In this document: one piece after another, positions 53,024 through 61,775 of the stretch
How the letters are laid out: each line of letters begins with the position of its first letter
Numbering within the stretch: position 1 is the stretch's first letter
Assembly: GCF_900116005.1 (NCBI RefSeq)
Contig: NZ_FOYI01000008.1
Location: 7,501-71,500 of the forward strand
Length of the DNA stretch: 64,000 nt
Source: Poseidonocella sedimentorum
Lineage (GTDB): Bacteria > Pseudomonadota > Alphaproteobacteria > Rhodobacterales > Rhodobacteraceae
Direction of reading: 5' to 3'
Notes under the pieces: model-generated
Seen by the model: only the letters and a program-made list of their open reading frames with translations
What the model was told of the DNA's origin: nothing
The model's database searches: none
Position numbers and translations under genes: made by a program

Positions 53024-53656
53024 TCACTTCGTCCCGAACATCCGGTCGCCCGCATCGCCGAGCCCCGGCATGATGTAGCCCAGATCGTTGAGCCCATCGT
53101 CCAGCGCGGCGGTCACGATCGGCACATCCGGATGCGCCTCCTTCATCCGCGCGACACCCTCGGGCGCGGCCAGCAAGCACAAAAAGCGGATGTTCTTGGC
53201 GCCCGAATCCTTGAGCAGCTGCACCGCCGCCGCCGAGGAATTGCCCGTCGCCAGCATCGGATCGACCGCGATCACCACCCGATCCTCCAGCGCCTCGGGC
53301 ACCTTGTAGTAATACTGCACCGGCTGCAGCGTTTCCTCGTCGCGGTACAGGCCGACGAAGCCGACCCGCGCCGAAGGGATGAGCTCCAGCACGCCGTCCA
53401 GCAGCCCGTTGCCCGCGCGCAGGATCGAAATGAGCGCGAGCTTCTTGCCGTCGAGCGTCGGCGCGTCCATCGCCTCCATGGGCGTTTCAATCGGCTTGGT
53501 CGTCATCGGCAGCTCGCGGGTGATCTCATAGGCCAGAAGCTGGCTGATCTCGCGCAAAAGCTGGCGGAAGACGGCCGTGGAGGTGCTCTTCTCGCGCATG
53601 ATGGTCAGCTTGTGCTGGACAAGCGGGTGGCGGACAACGGTGAGATGCTCGGTCAT
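53024..53656 (-). CDS. upp: Uracil phosphoribosyltransferase
   Basis: Upp makes UMP from uracil and PRPP. The 210-residue protein has [29 protein letters not shown], the PRPP loop [18 protein letters not shown] and the C-terminal [22 protein letters not shown] uracil-binding segment. ATG 53656 overlaps the add stop by 4 nt. It closes the cdd-deoA-deoB-add-upp salvage operon. Confidence 0.98.
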   Translation of the reverse strand: MTEHLTVVRHPLVQHKLTIMREKSTSTAVFRQLLREISQLLAYEITRELPMTTKPIETPMEAMDAPTLDGKKLALISILRAGNGLLDGVLELIPSARVGFVGLYRDEETLQPVQYYYKVPEALEDRVVIAVDPMLATGNSSAAAVQLLKDSGAKNIRFLCLLAAPEGVARMKEAHPDVPIVTAALDDGLNDLGYIMPGLGDAGDRMFGTK

Positions 53657-54639
53657 GATGGGTCCCAATGTTTGGCGATGCGGGCGCGTGTGTCGTCGTC
53701 GCAAAAGGCGGCGTCAAGCGCAATGCGGTTGAGCGCGGCGAAATCCTCCTCGCCCCAGCCGAAAGCGCGCTCGAGCTCATCGTATTCGCGCGTCATGGTG
53801 GTGTGGAAGAAGGGCGGATCGTCGGTCGAGATGGTCACGCGGACGCCGGCCTCGCGCAGCTTCGCAATCGGGTGCGCGGCGAAGGAGGGCACGACCCCGA
53901 GCGCCACGTTGGATCCGGGGCAGACCTCCAGCACGATGTTTTTCTCGATAAGCTCGTCGATGAGGCTTGCATCCGAGATCGCCTGCACCCCGTGGCCGAT
54001 GCGCTCGACGCGCAGGTCGCGGATCGCCTCGCGCATGCTCGCCGGCCCGCCCCATTCGCCCGCGTGGGTCGTCAGCCGAAGTCCGGCTTCGCGGGCCATG
54101 TCGAAGGCATAGGCGAAATCGCCCTGATGGCCCATCATCTCGTCGCCGCCCATGCCGAAGCCGGTGATCCAGTTCCCCGCCGTTTCCGCCGCGCAGCGCG
54201 CCGAGGCCTTGGCCTTGTCGGGCCCGAAATGGCGCACGCAGGTGACGATGCCGCGCAGGGTGATGCCCATCGCGCGCTCGGCCGCCTCCGCCGCCTCCTG
54301 CATCGCGTGGAGGTACTCGCGCCAGGCCGCCAGATCGCCGCCGCCGCAGAAGTCCGGGCTGATGAATGTCTCGGCATAGACAACGCCGTTCGCCGCGCAT
54401 TCTTCCAGAACCGCCGTGGTCAGCCGCGCGTAGTCCCGCGGCGATTTTAAGACCTCGGTGGCGGCCTCGTAGACCGAGAGGAATTCGTTGAAGGTGCGAT
54501 AGGTGTAGTGCCCCGCCTCGTCGAAAACGCCGGTGAGATTGACCGATTTCTCCTGCGCGAGCCCGCGGATGAACCCCGGCGGCGCGGCACCTTCGATGTG
54601 CAGGTGCAGCTCGATTTTCGGCACGTCGCGATAACTCAT
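53653..54639 (-). CDS. add: Adenosine deaminase
   Basis: Add deaminates adenosine and deoxyadenosine to inosine forms. The 328-residue metal-dependent TIM barrel has the N-terminal [14 protein letters not shown] with HxH zinc ligands, [18 protein letters not shown] and the C-terminal ISTDDPPFF Asp pair. In the common LHLHLDG motif, Asp is replaced by Glu here. ATG 54639 overlaps the deoB stop by 4 nt; the long upstream frame is a shadow. Confidence 0.95.
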   Translation of the reverse strand: MSYRDVPKIELHLHIEGAAPPGFIRGLAQEKSVNLTGVFDEAGHYTYRTFNEFLSVYEAATEVLKSPRDYARLTTAVLEECAANGVVYAETFISPDFCGGGDLAAWREYLHAMQEAAEAAERAMGITLRGIVTCVRHFGPDKAKASARCAAETAGNWITGFGMGGDEMMGHQGDFAYAFDMAREAGLRLTTHAGEWGGPASMREAIRDLRVERIGHGVQAISDASLIDELIEKNIVLEVCPGSNVALGVVPSFAAHPIAKLREAGVRVTISTDDPPFFHTTMTREYDELERAFGWGEEDFAALNRIALDAAFCDDDTRARIAKHWDPS

Positions 54640-55847
54640 AGAAAACTCCGTCCCGGCCCTTGCGCGGGCACGCCAAGATGCGCGGCGACGCTCGCCGCCA
54701 CGTCCGCAAACATCACTTGCCCCGCTGAGCCCACGCCGCGCCCGGCGATCAGCACGGGGACGCGCTCGCGGGTGTGATCGGTCCCGGTCCAGCTCGGATC
54801 GTTGCCATGATCGGCGGTCAGGAGCAGCATGTCGCCGTCGCGCAGTTTCGGCAGGAGCCGCCCGATCTCGCCATCGAACCATTCCAGCGCGCGGGCATAG
54901 CCCGAGATATCGCGCCGGTGGCCGTAGAGGCTGTCGAATTCGACGAAATTGGCGAAGGTGAGGCTGCCGTCCTCGGCCTCCTCCACGAGATCATGCAGAT
55001 GCCCCATAAGCACCTCGTCGCTGCCTTTGCGCAGCTCGTCGATCCCGGTCATCGAGAAGATATCGCCGATCTTGCCGATGGCATAGACATGGGCGCCCGC
55101 CTCCTGCACCCAGTTGGTGAGGAGCGGCGCGGGGGGCTCGATCGCGAAATCCTTGCGGTTTCCGGTGCGGGCAAATCCGTTGGTCTCATCGCCGAGGAAG
55201 GGGCGCGCGATCACGCGGCCGACCTTCATCGCATGGAGCATCGGCGCCAGCGCGCGGCACATGTCGTAGAGCCGCTCCAGCCCGAAAGCCGCCTCATGCG
55301 CGGCGATCTGGAAAACGCTGTCGGCGGAGGTGTAGCAGATGGGGCGCCCGGTGCGCAGGTGCTCGGGCCCCAGCTCATCGACGATGACGGTCCCGGAAGC
55401 ATGGCAATTGCCGAGAATCCCGTCGGCCCCCGCGGCCGCGATGGCGGCGTCAATGACCTCTTGCGGGAAGGAGTTCTGCTTGTCGGGAAAGTAGTGCCAG
55501 TCCCAGGGGACGGGCAGCCCGGCGAGCTCCCAATGCCCCGAGGGCGTGTCCTTGCCCGGGCTCGTCTCGGTCGCGGCGGCCCAGAACCCGGTCGGCGCGG
55601 CGTCGAGCCCCGGGGGCTCGAGCCCGCTGGCGAGGGCGGTGGCGCGGCCGAGCCCGAGCGCGCTGAGCGTGGGAAGCCGGAGCGGGCCGCTGCGCCCCTC
55701 CTCGGCCTCACCCGCCGCGCAGGCCCGGGCGATATGGCCCAGCGTGTTGGCCCCGGTGTCGGGCACGCCATCGTTGAAGAACGACGCCGCATCCGGCGCG
55801 CCGCCGATGCCGACGCTGTCCATCACGACGAGGAAGGCACGGGGCAT
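54636..55847 (-). CDS. deoB: Phosphopentomutase
   Basis: DeoB interconverts ribose (or deoxyribose) 1- and 5-phosphates, feeding nucleoside sugars into central metabolism. The 403-residue alkaline-phosphatase superfamily protein has VVMDSVGIGGAPDA, PDTGANTLGHIA with the catalytic Thr, SGHWELAG, and metal-binding LTADHGNDPSW and GTDHTRERVPVL. Its ATG overlaps the deoA stop in TGATG. Confidence 0.97.
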   Translation of the reverse strand: MPRAFLVVMDSVGIGGAPDAASFFNDGVPDTGANTLGHIARACAAGEAEEGRSGPLRLPTLSALGLGRATALASGLEPPGLDAAPTGFWAAATETSPGKDTPSGHWELAGLPVPWDWHYFPDKQNSFPQEVIDAAIAAAGADGILGNCHASGTVIVDELGPEHLRTGRPICYTSADSVFQIAAHEAAFGLERLYDMCRALAPMLHAMKVGRVIARPFLGDETNGFARTGNRKDFAIEPPAPLLTNWVQEAGAHVYAIGKIGDIFSMTGIDELRKGSDEVLMGHLHDLVEEAEDGSLTFANFVEFDSLYGHRRDISGYARALEWFDGEIGRLLPKLRDGDMLLLTADHGNDPSWTGTDHTRERVPVLIAGRGVGSAGQVMFADVAASVAAHLGVPAQGPGRSFL

Positions 55848-57157
55848 CAGCTGATCCTTTCGACAATGAGGGGCGGCAGGTCTTGCGCGCCGCCCGCCAG
55901 AGTGATCGCGCCCGAAACCGCGCTGGCGGCGGCAGCTGCGGCGTCTTCGCTGGCGGCGTGCACCCGCGCGAGCGGCTGGCCCTTGGCCACGGTCGTGCCG
56001 AGCGGCAGCACGGCGGAAAGCCCGACGGCGGGGTCAATCACGTCGCTCTCGACCTGCCGCCCGCCGCCAAGCGCGACAACCGCGAGCCCGAGCGCTTCGG
56101 CGTCCATCCGCGCGATGATCCCGGTCGCCGGCGCGGGGACATCGCGGATCACCGGCGCGCGGGCGAGATGCGCCTCGGGCCGCTCGATCAGGTCCGCCGG
56201 GCCGCCCATTGCGGCGATCATTCGGGCAAACCGGTCCGCGGCGGCGCCGCTCTCCAACGCCGCGCGCAATTGCGCCGTCCCCGCTGCGGTATTCGCGGCA
56301 AGCTCCCCGGCGACCAGAAGCTCTGCCCCGAGCGCGAGGGTCACGTCCAGCAGCGGACCCGCCCCCTCGCCGCGCAGCACCGCGATGCATTCGGCCACTT
56401 CGAGCGCGTTGCCGAGCGCAGGCGCGAGCGGCTGGGACATGTCGGTGATGAGCGCGCTGGTCGGGCAGCCGGCGGCCTTGGCGGTACTGACCAGCGATTG
56501 CGCGAGGGCGCGCGCCTCCTCGGGCCCTTTCATGAAGGCGCCGGAGCCGGTCTTGACGTCGAGCACAAGCGCCTCCAGCCCGGCGGCGAGCTTCTTGGCG
56601 AGGATCGAAGCGGTGATGAGATCGAGGCTCTCCACCGTGCCGGTCACGTCGCGGACGCGGTAGAGCCGCTTGTCCGCCGTGGCGATTTCGCTTGAGGCGC
56701 TCACGATCGCCGCGCCGGCCTCGCCGACCACCGCGCGGAACCTCTCTTCGGAGAGCGCGGTGCTCAGGCCCGGGATGGCTTCGAGCTTGTCGAGCGTGCC
56801 GCCGGTGTGGCCAAGGCCCCGGCCCGAGATCATCGGCACATAGGCGCCGCAGGCCGCGAGAGCGGGCGCAAGCAGGAGCGAGACGCAATCGCCGACGCCG
56901 CCGGTCGAGTGTTTGTCGAGCACCGGGCCCGGCAGGTCCCACCGCAGCACATCACCGGTATCGCGCATCGCGAGCGTGAGCGCCGCGCGCGCCTCGGCCC
57001 CCATCGGAGCGCGACAGATGCCCATGGCAAAGGCCCCGGCCTGAGCGTCGCTGATCGAGCCGTCGGCCAGCCCGGCGGCAAACCACGCGAGTTCCTTGGG
57101 GCTGGGCTCCTCGCCCTCCCGCAACCGGCCCAGAACCTGACGCGCGCCGAGGGGCAC
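55847..57157 (-). CDS. deoA: Thymidine phosphorylase
   Basis: DeoA phosphorolyses thymidine and deoxyuridine. The 436-residue protein has the glycosyltransferase family 3 helical domain (LAWFAAGLADGSISDAQAGAF), the phosphate-binding KHSTGGVGDCVSLLLAP, the family signature SGRGLGHTGGTLDKLE and VLDVKTGSGAFMK. Translation starts at GTG directly after the cdd stop. No deoC or DeoR-type regulator is in the window. Confidence 0.96.
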   Translation of the reverse strand: MPLGARQVLGRLREGEEPSPKELAWFAAGLADGSISDAQAGAFAMGICRAPMGAEARAALTLAMRDTGDVLRWDLPGPVLDKHSTGGVGDCVSLLLAPALAACGAYVPMISGRGLGHTGGTLDKLEAIPGLSTALSEERFRAVVGEAGAAIVSASSEIATADKRLYRVRDVTGTVESLDLITASILAKKLAAGLEALVLDVKTGSGAFMKGPEEARALAQSLVSTAKAAGCPTSALITDMSQPLAPALGNALEVAECIAVLRGEGAGPLLDVTLALGAELLVAGELAANTAAGTAQLRAALESGAAADRFARMIAAMGGPADLIERPEAHLARAPVIRDVPAPATGIIARMDAEALGLAVVALGGGRQVESDVIDPAVGLSAVLPLGTTVAKGQPLARVHAASEDAAAAAASAVSGAITLAGGAQDLPPLIVERIS

Positions 57158-57547
57158 TCAGCGCACCATATGCGCGCCGGTGAACGCTCCGGGGAGCAGC
57201 TCGGCAACGGTCATGGTCCGGCTGGCGCCGCCGGTGGTCGCGAGCGTGACGGGCACGTCGGCTGCGGCGAATTCCTTGAGCTTCTGGCGGCAGCCGCCGC
57301 AGGGCGGCACCGGCTCGGGGCTCTCGGCAACGACATAGGCCTCCGTGATCCGCGTCTCGCCCGCCGCGATCATCGCCGCAATCGCCCCCGCCTCGGCGCA
57401 GGTGCCCTCGGGGTAGGCCACGTTTTCGACATTGCACCCCGCGTAGATCGCGCCCGACGCGCCGCGCAGCGCGGCACCGACCTTGAACTTCGAGTAGGGC
57501 GCATAGGCCTTGAGCCGGACCTCTTCGGCAGCTTCCTTGAGCGACAT
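57158..57547 (-). CDS. cdd: Cytidine deaminase
   Basis: Cdd deaminates cytidine and deoxycytidine. The 129-residue protein has the tetrameric-type motifs AYAPYSKFKVGAAL, GCNVENVAYPEGTCAEAGAI (with catalytic Glu after Cys) and PEPVPPCGGCRQKL, giving three zinc cysteines. A strong AAGGAGG lies 6 nt before the ATG. It is the first gene of the salvage operon, 85 nt after the HisD-family gene on the same strand. Confidence 0.97.
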   Translation of the reverse strand: MSLKEAAEEVRLKAYAPYSKFKVGAALRGASGAIYAGCNVENVAYPEGTCAEAGAIAAMIAAGETRITEAYVVAESPEPVPPCGGCRQKLKEFAAADVPVTLATTGGASRTMTVAELLPGAFTGAHMVR

Positions 57548-57632
57548 GGCTCGCCTCCTTCAACGTATCGCGCCGAGTTGACCGGTATTGCCGGGAATTG
57601 GCAAGGGGCGTTGCGGCAAAGGGCGGGCGGGA

Positions 57633-58946
57633 TCAGCCGCTGCGCCGCGCGCCTTCCGCGCCACCGTAGCGCGCGATGCGGATGTCGGCGGTGCGGGCGT
57701 GGCCCTCCATCCCCTCGAGCCGGGAAATCGCCGCCGTCGCCTGCGCCAGCTCGCCCACCGCCTCGGGCCGCGCCCGGTGCCAGGTGACGACCTTGAGGAA
57801 CTTGAGGACCGAGAGCCCCCCGGTATAGCGCGCCGCGCGTTCGGTGGGCAGAACGTGGTTGGGCCCGGCCGCCTTGTCGCCGAAGGCCACGGTGGTCTCC
57901 TCGCCCAGAAAGAGCGCGCCATAGGCGGTCAGCCGCGCGCGCCAGTACTCGAGATCGGCGGCCTGCACGTGGAGGTGTTCGGGCGCGATCACGTCGGCGG
58001 CGCGGGCCATGTCCTCGCGGGAGGTCACGAGCAGCACCTCGCCGAGCGCCGCCCAGGCCGCCGCCGCCGCCGCGGCATTCGCCTCCGGCAGGCTGGCGAT
58101 GAGCGCAGGACTCCGGGCCATCACCGCCTCCGCCAGCGGCGCGTGATCCGTCACCAGCCGCACTGGCGACGTCTCCCCGTGTTCGGCCTGCCCGATCAGA
58201 TCCCAGGCGACGAAGTCCGGATCCGCGGTCCGATCGGCGAGGATGAGCGTGTCGGTGGGCCCGGCGACCATGTCGATCCCCACCGAGCCGAAGATCTGGC
58301 GCTTGGCCTCGGTCACGAAAGCGTTGCCGGGGCCGACGATGATATCCGCCGGCGGCGCCCCAAAGAGCCCGCCCGCCATCGCCGCGACCGCCTGTACCCC
58401 GCCGAGCATGAGCACCGTATCGGCCCCCGCAAGCTGCATCGCGAAGAGGACCGGGGCGGGGATCGCGCCATCGCGCGCGGGTGAGGCGGCGATCACATGG
58501 GGCACCCCGGCGACCCGCGCGGTGGTGATCGTCATCAGCGCGGAAGCCACATGCGCATAGCGCCCGCCGGGCACATAGGCCCCGGCCACGTCGAGCGGGA
58601 TGACCCGCTGCCCGGCCATGAGCCCGGGGCGGAGCTCGGTCTCGAATTCCCGCAGGCTCGCGCGCTGCGCCTCGGCAAAGGCGCGGATGTTCTCATGGGC
58701 ATAGCGAATGCGCGCCCGGACCTCCTCGGGCACCGTGGCCACCGCGCGCGCGATCTCCTCGGGCGGCACCACGTAGGGCCCGGAGTGGCCGTCGAGCGCC
58801 TTGGCATAGTGGCGCACCGCGTTCTCCCCCTCCCCGGCGATGCGGGCAAGCATGATCTGGACGGTGTCGGAAACATCGCGCATCGAGACGGGCGCGGCAT
58901 CGGCGAGCCGCTTGAGCGCGGTGGCAAAGGGCAGGTCAACGGGCAT
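57633..58946 (-). CDS. Histidinol dehydrogenase family enzyme, HpsN-like
   Basis: The 437-residue protein has the HisD fold with zinc ligands Gln and His in GQAEHG, Asp and His around FGDKAAGPNHVLPT, and His in LEGMEGHARTADIR. The segments AGAYVPGGRYAHVASALMT, GPTDTLILADRTADPD and GLSVLKFLKVVTWHRA resemble sulfopropanediol 3-dehydrogenase (HpsN) more than biosynthetic HisD. So the substrate may be a sulfonate or another diol alcohol rather than histidinol. A LysR regulator is divergent 82 nt away; no other his genes are in the window. Confidence 0.85.
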   Translation of the reverse strand: MPVDLPFATALKRLADAAPVSMRDVSDTVQIMLARIAGEGENAVRHYAKALDGHSGPYVVPPEEIARAVATVPEEVRARIRYAHENIRAFAEAQRASLREFETELRPGLMAGQRVIPLDVAGAYVPGGRYAHVASALMTITTARVAGVPHVIAASPARDGAIPAPVLFAMQLAGADTVLMLGGVQAVAAMAGGLFGAPPADIIVGPGNAFVTEAKRQIFGSVGIDMVAGPTDTLILADRTADPDFVAWDLIGQAEHGETSPVRLVTDHAPLAEAVMARSPALIASLPEANAAAAAAAWAALGEVLLVTSREDMARAADVIAPEHLHVQAADLEYWRARLTAYGALFLGEETTVAFGDKAAGPNHVLPTERAARYTGGLSVLKFLKVVTWHRARPEAVGELAQATAAISRLEGMEGHARTADIRIARYGGAEGARRSG

Positions 58947-59028
58947 CGGCGGGCTCCTTGATGCGGCCGCGGCCTTGACCGGCGGGGCGGCTCAATTCAC
59001 AAAAGACAAATCTGGCGGAGGATGAGTC

Positions 59029-59991
59029 ATGTTGATGAAGGGCGTGAGCTTGCGCGGGCTGGAGGTCTTCGAGGCCCTGGCCGAGAGCGGCTCGGTCGCG
59101 CTCGCCGCCGAAGCGACCGGGCTCAGCCAGCCCGCCGTGTCGCAGCAATTGCGCAATCTCGAAGCCGCGCTCGGGATCGACCTGATCAACCACGGCCGCC
59201 GCCCGATGCAGCTGACCCCGGCGGGCCGGACTTTCCTCAGACGGGTCGAGACCGTGCTGAGCCAGCTGCGCCTCGCCCAGAACGAGCTCACGGTCATGGA
59301 CCTGTCGCACCTGACCGCGCTCAACCTCGGCGTGATCGACGATTTCGACAATGACCTGACGCCCCGGCTCGTCACCCTGCTGGCCGAGAATCTCACCCGG
59401 TGCCACTTCAAGCTGATCACCGCGCCGAGCCACGAGATCACCGCCGCGCTCGTCGAGGGGCAGCTCCACATCGCGGTTTCGGCCAGCACGGGCGCGGTGG
59501 TGGATGGAGTCGTGGAATACCCGCTTGCGCGCGATCCCTTCATCCTCGTGGCGCCTAAAGGCTTGTTGCGCAAGGAGGATCCGGTCGCGAGCCTCTCGGC
59601 CCTGCCCTTCCTGCGGCACGACCGGGCCCAACTCATCGGCCGTCAGATCGAAGCCCAGCTTGCCCGCCAGAAGATCCACTTCCCCGAGCGGTTCGAGATC
59701 GGCCCGCACCTGTCGCTGATGACGCTGGTGGCCCGCGGCGTCGGCTGGACGATCACCACCCCGATGGGCTACATGCGCGCCGCGCGGATGCATCAGGATC
59801 TCGCCGCGCACCCGCTCCCCTTCAAACCCTTCGCCCGCCAGATCAGCCTCTTTGCCAGCACCGACTGGGCCGAGCGCGTGCCCCGCGATGTGGCCCGCAC
59901 GATGCGCAACCTGCTGCTGGCGCAGGTGATCACCCCGGCGCAGGAGGCGCTGCCCTGGCTCGGCGATGAGTTGCGTATTCTCGAAGGCTGA
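59029..59991 (+). CDS. LysR family transcriptional regulator
   Basis: The 320-residue protein has an N-terminal winged helix (LRGLEVFEALAESGSVALAAEATGLSQPAVSQQLRNLE) split over two helices, and a periplasmic-binding-type effector domain from about residue 95. It is divergent from the HisD-family dehydrogenase, the classical arrangement in which a LysR protein controls its neighbour and itself from the shared 82-nt region. The effector is unknown. Confidence 0.93.
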   Translation: MLMKGVSLRGLEVFEALAESGSVALAAEATGLSQPAVSQQLRNLEAALGIDLINHGRRPMQLTPAGRTFLRRVETVLSQLRLAQNELTVMDLSHLTALNLGVIDDFDNDLTPRLVTLLAENLTRCHFKLITAPSHEITAALVEGQLHIAVSASTGAVVDGVVEYPLARDPFILVAPKGLLRKEDPVASLSALPFLRHDRAQLIGRQIEAQLARQKIHFPERFEIGPHLSLMTLVARGVGWTITTPMGYMRAARMHQDLAAHPLPFKPFARQISLFASTDWAERVPRDVARTMRNLLLAQVITPAQEALPWLGDELRILEG

Positions 59992-60221
59992 CGGCATAGG
60001 CGGCGCGCTCTCTTTGCTCTGAAACCGGGGGGCACGCCCTCACCAAGGGCCCGGCACGCGCCTCTGGCAAGGGGGCAGAGCGCCCATTCACGAAACGGGA
60101 TCGCCAGATTTCAGTTCGCTTAAAGTCCCGCGCCCCGGCCCGGGCGATTGCACGGCGCATGGGCGGCTTGCCCTCCGGCGCGGCGCTGTCATAACTGGGC
60201 CCGAAGGAGGCGCGCGCGCAG

Positions 60222-60875
60222 ATGAAGGAAATCACACTGGTCCGTCACGGGCAGGCCAATTCGGAAGCCAAGGACGAGGAGAGCTATGACTGGCTCTCGG
60301 ATCTCGGGCATCAGCAGGCGGAATGGCTCGGCGAGTATCTGCGCGGCCATCCGGGGTTTGACCGGATCGTCTCGGGCACGATGCGCCGCCAGATTCAGAC
60401 GGCCAAGGGGCTCAACGTCTCAGCGCTGCCCCACGACCACGATGCGCGGCTCAACGAGCTTGATTACTTCGGCCTGAGCACCGCCCTGCGTGACGATCAC
60501 GGCGTCCCCTTTCCGGAGACGCACGAGAGTTTCGCCGCCCATGTGCCGCAGGTGATCGACGTCTGGCGCGCGGGCCGGCTCCGCCCCGTGGTCGAGAGCT
60601 ACGAGCATTTCCGCAGCCGGATTTTCGCCGCGGCCTCGGACGCGGCAGAGCAGAGCGAGCGGCCCCTGCTGGTGACGTCCACCGGCGTGATCGCGACCCT
60701 GACGGCCATGGCGCTCGGACTCGACACCACCGCCAAGAGCAAGATTTTCCTGTCGATCAGCCACACGTCGTTGCACCGTTTCGCCCTGCGCGGCGGCGAG
60801 CTTCACCTGATGCAATTCGGGGCCACGCCCCACCTCGACACGCCGCAGCGCCTCGCATCCCGGACCTTCATCTAG
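60222..60875 (+). CDS. Histidine phosphatase family protein
   Basis: The 217-residue protein belongs to the phosphoglycerate mutase-like phosphatases: catalytic RHG motif at LVRHGQANSE, Arg in SGTMRRQIQTAKG, Glu in FPETHESFAAH and the second His near SISHTSLHRF. It is probably a phosphatase; the substrate is unknown. A strong AAGGAGG lies about 11 nt before the ATG. The 230-nt region upstream shows no other gene. Confidence 0.9.
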   Translation: MKEITLVRHGQANSEAKDEESYDWLSDLGHQQAEWLGEYLRGHPGFDRIVSGTMRRQIQTAKGLNVSALPHDHDARLNELDYFGLSTALRDDHGVPFPETHESFAAHVPQVIDVWRAGRLRPVVESYEHFRSRIFAAASDAAEQSERPLLVTSTGVIATLTAMALGLDTTAKSKIFLSISHTSLHRFALRGGELHLMQFGATPHLDTPQRLASRTFI

Positions 60876-60897
60876 GCGCGTCAGGCATCTAGACGCA

Positions 60898-61632
60898 TCA
60901 GGCGCCGAAGAGCCGGAAATAGAGCCCGTCTGGCAGGAGCCGGCCAAGCCGGAAGGGCCAGCTGAAGACCATCGGATAGGCGCGGGCGAAGCGGCCGGAA
61001 TTCATGTGCTCGAAGGCGATGCGGGCGGCCTCGTCGGGCTCCATGAGGAAGGGCATGCGGAAGTCGTTCTTCTCGGTCAGCCGCGTGCGGATGAAGCCGG
61101 GGTTGAGCAGTTGCACCTCGACCCCGCTACTGCCCAGATCGGCGCGCAGGCATTCGGCAAGCGACATGATCCCGGCCTTGGACGCGGTATAGCCGATCGA
61201 CCCGGGCAGCCCGCGATAGGCGGTGAGCGAGCCGGTGAGCACGATGTGCCCCGCCCCGCGCGCGACCATCCCGGGCACGACACGGCCCAGCACCCGGGCG
61301 GTGCCGGTGAGGTTGACGTCAAGCATCGCGGTGACCTTCTCGGGCTCCCACTCGGTGGCCGACATCGGCCAGTAGACCCCGGCGAGGCAGACCAGCCCGT
61401 CGATCTCGCCAAGCTCGGCCACCGCGGCCTCGACGCTCGCGTCATCCTGCACGTCGCAGACCAGAACGCTCGCCTTGCCCGGAAGATCTTTGGCCAGGGT
61501 GCGAAGCGGCTCTTCGTTGCGGCCTGAGAGGACAAGTTCCGCCCCGACGCGGCTGAGCTGCCGTGCAAGCGCCGCGCCGAGCCCCGCGCTCGCCCCGACG
61601 ATCCAGTACCGTTTGCCGCGCCACTCTTTCAT
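60898..61632 (-). CDS. Short-chain dehydrogenase/reductase
   Basis: The 244-residue SDR has the cofactor motif GASAGLGAALARQL and the catalytic Ser-Tyr-Lys set: Ser in LTGSLTAYRG and Tyr-x-x-x-Lys in IGYTASKAG. Arg after the first strand region (SGRNEE) suggests NADPH. ATG 61632 overlaps the stop of a 48-codon frame by 4 nt. A similar SDR closes the RpoE/ChrR-linked cluster (RSP_1087-1091) of R. sphaeroides, so it may act in lipid oxidation or modification. Confidence 0.9.
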   Translation of the reverse strand: MKEWRGKRYWIVGASAGLGAALARQLSRVGAELVLSGRNEEPLRTLAKDLPGKASVLVCDVQDDASVEAAVAELGEIDGLVCLAGVYWPMSATEWEPEKVTAMLDVNLTGTARVLGRVVPGMVARGAGHIVLTGSLTAYRGLPGSIGYTASKAGIMSLAECLRADLGSSGVEVQLLNPGFIRTRLTEKNDFRMPFLMEPDEAARIAFEHMNSGRFARAYPMVFSWPFRLGRLLPDGLYFRLFGA

Positions 61633-61775
61633 CCTGAAATCTCCCACCGGTTGCGCGACAAAAGGTATGAGCCCGACACGGTCATTTCAACGCGCCGGCG
61701 AGTGGCCCCGCGCGCGGGCCCTCCCCGGAACAACGCTTCATGCGCCTCAAGGTTTCCCGGCGAGGCGCCGGTCAT
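61629..61775 (-). CDS. Candidate small protein between MFS and SDR genes
   Basis: A 48-residue frame fits exactly between its neighbours: its ATG overlaps the MFS stop by 4 nt and its TGA overlaps the SDR start by 4 nt. The peptide is basic and has no membrane helix (starts MTGASPGNLEAHEALF). The homologous R. sphaeroides cluster has a short gene of unknown function at the corresponding place. It could be a real protein or a coupling ORF. Confidence 0.45.
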   Translation of the reverse strand: MTGASPGNLEAHEALFRGGPARGATRRRVEMTVSGSYLLSRNRWEISG

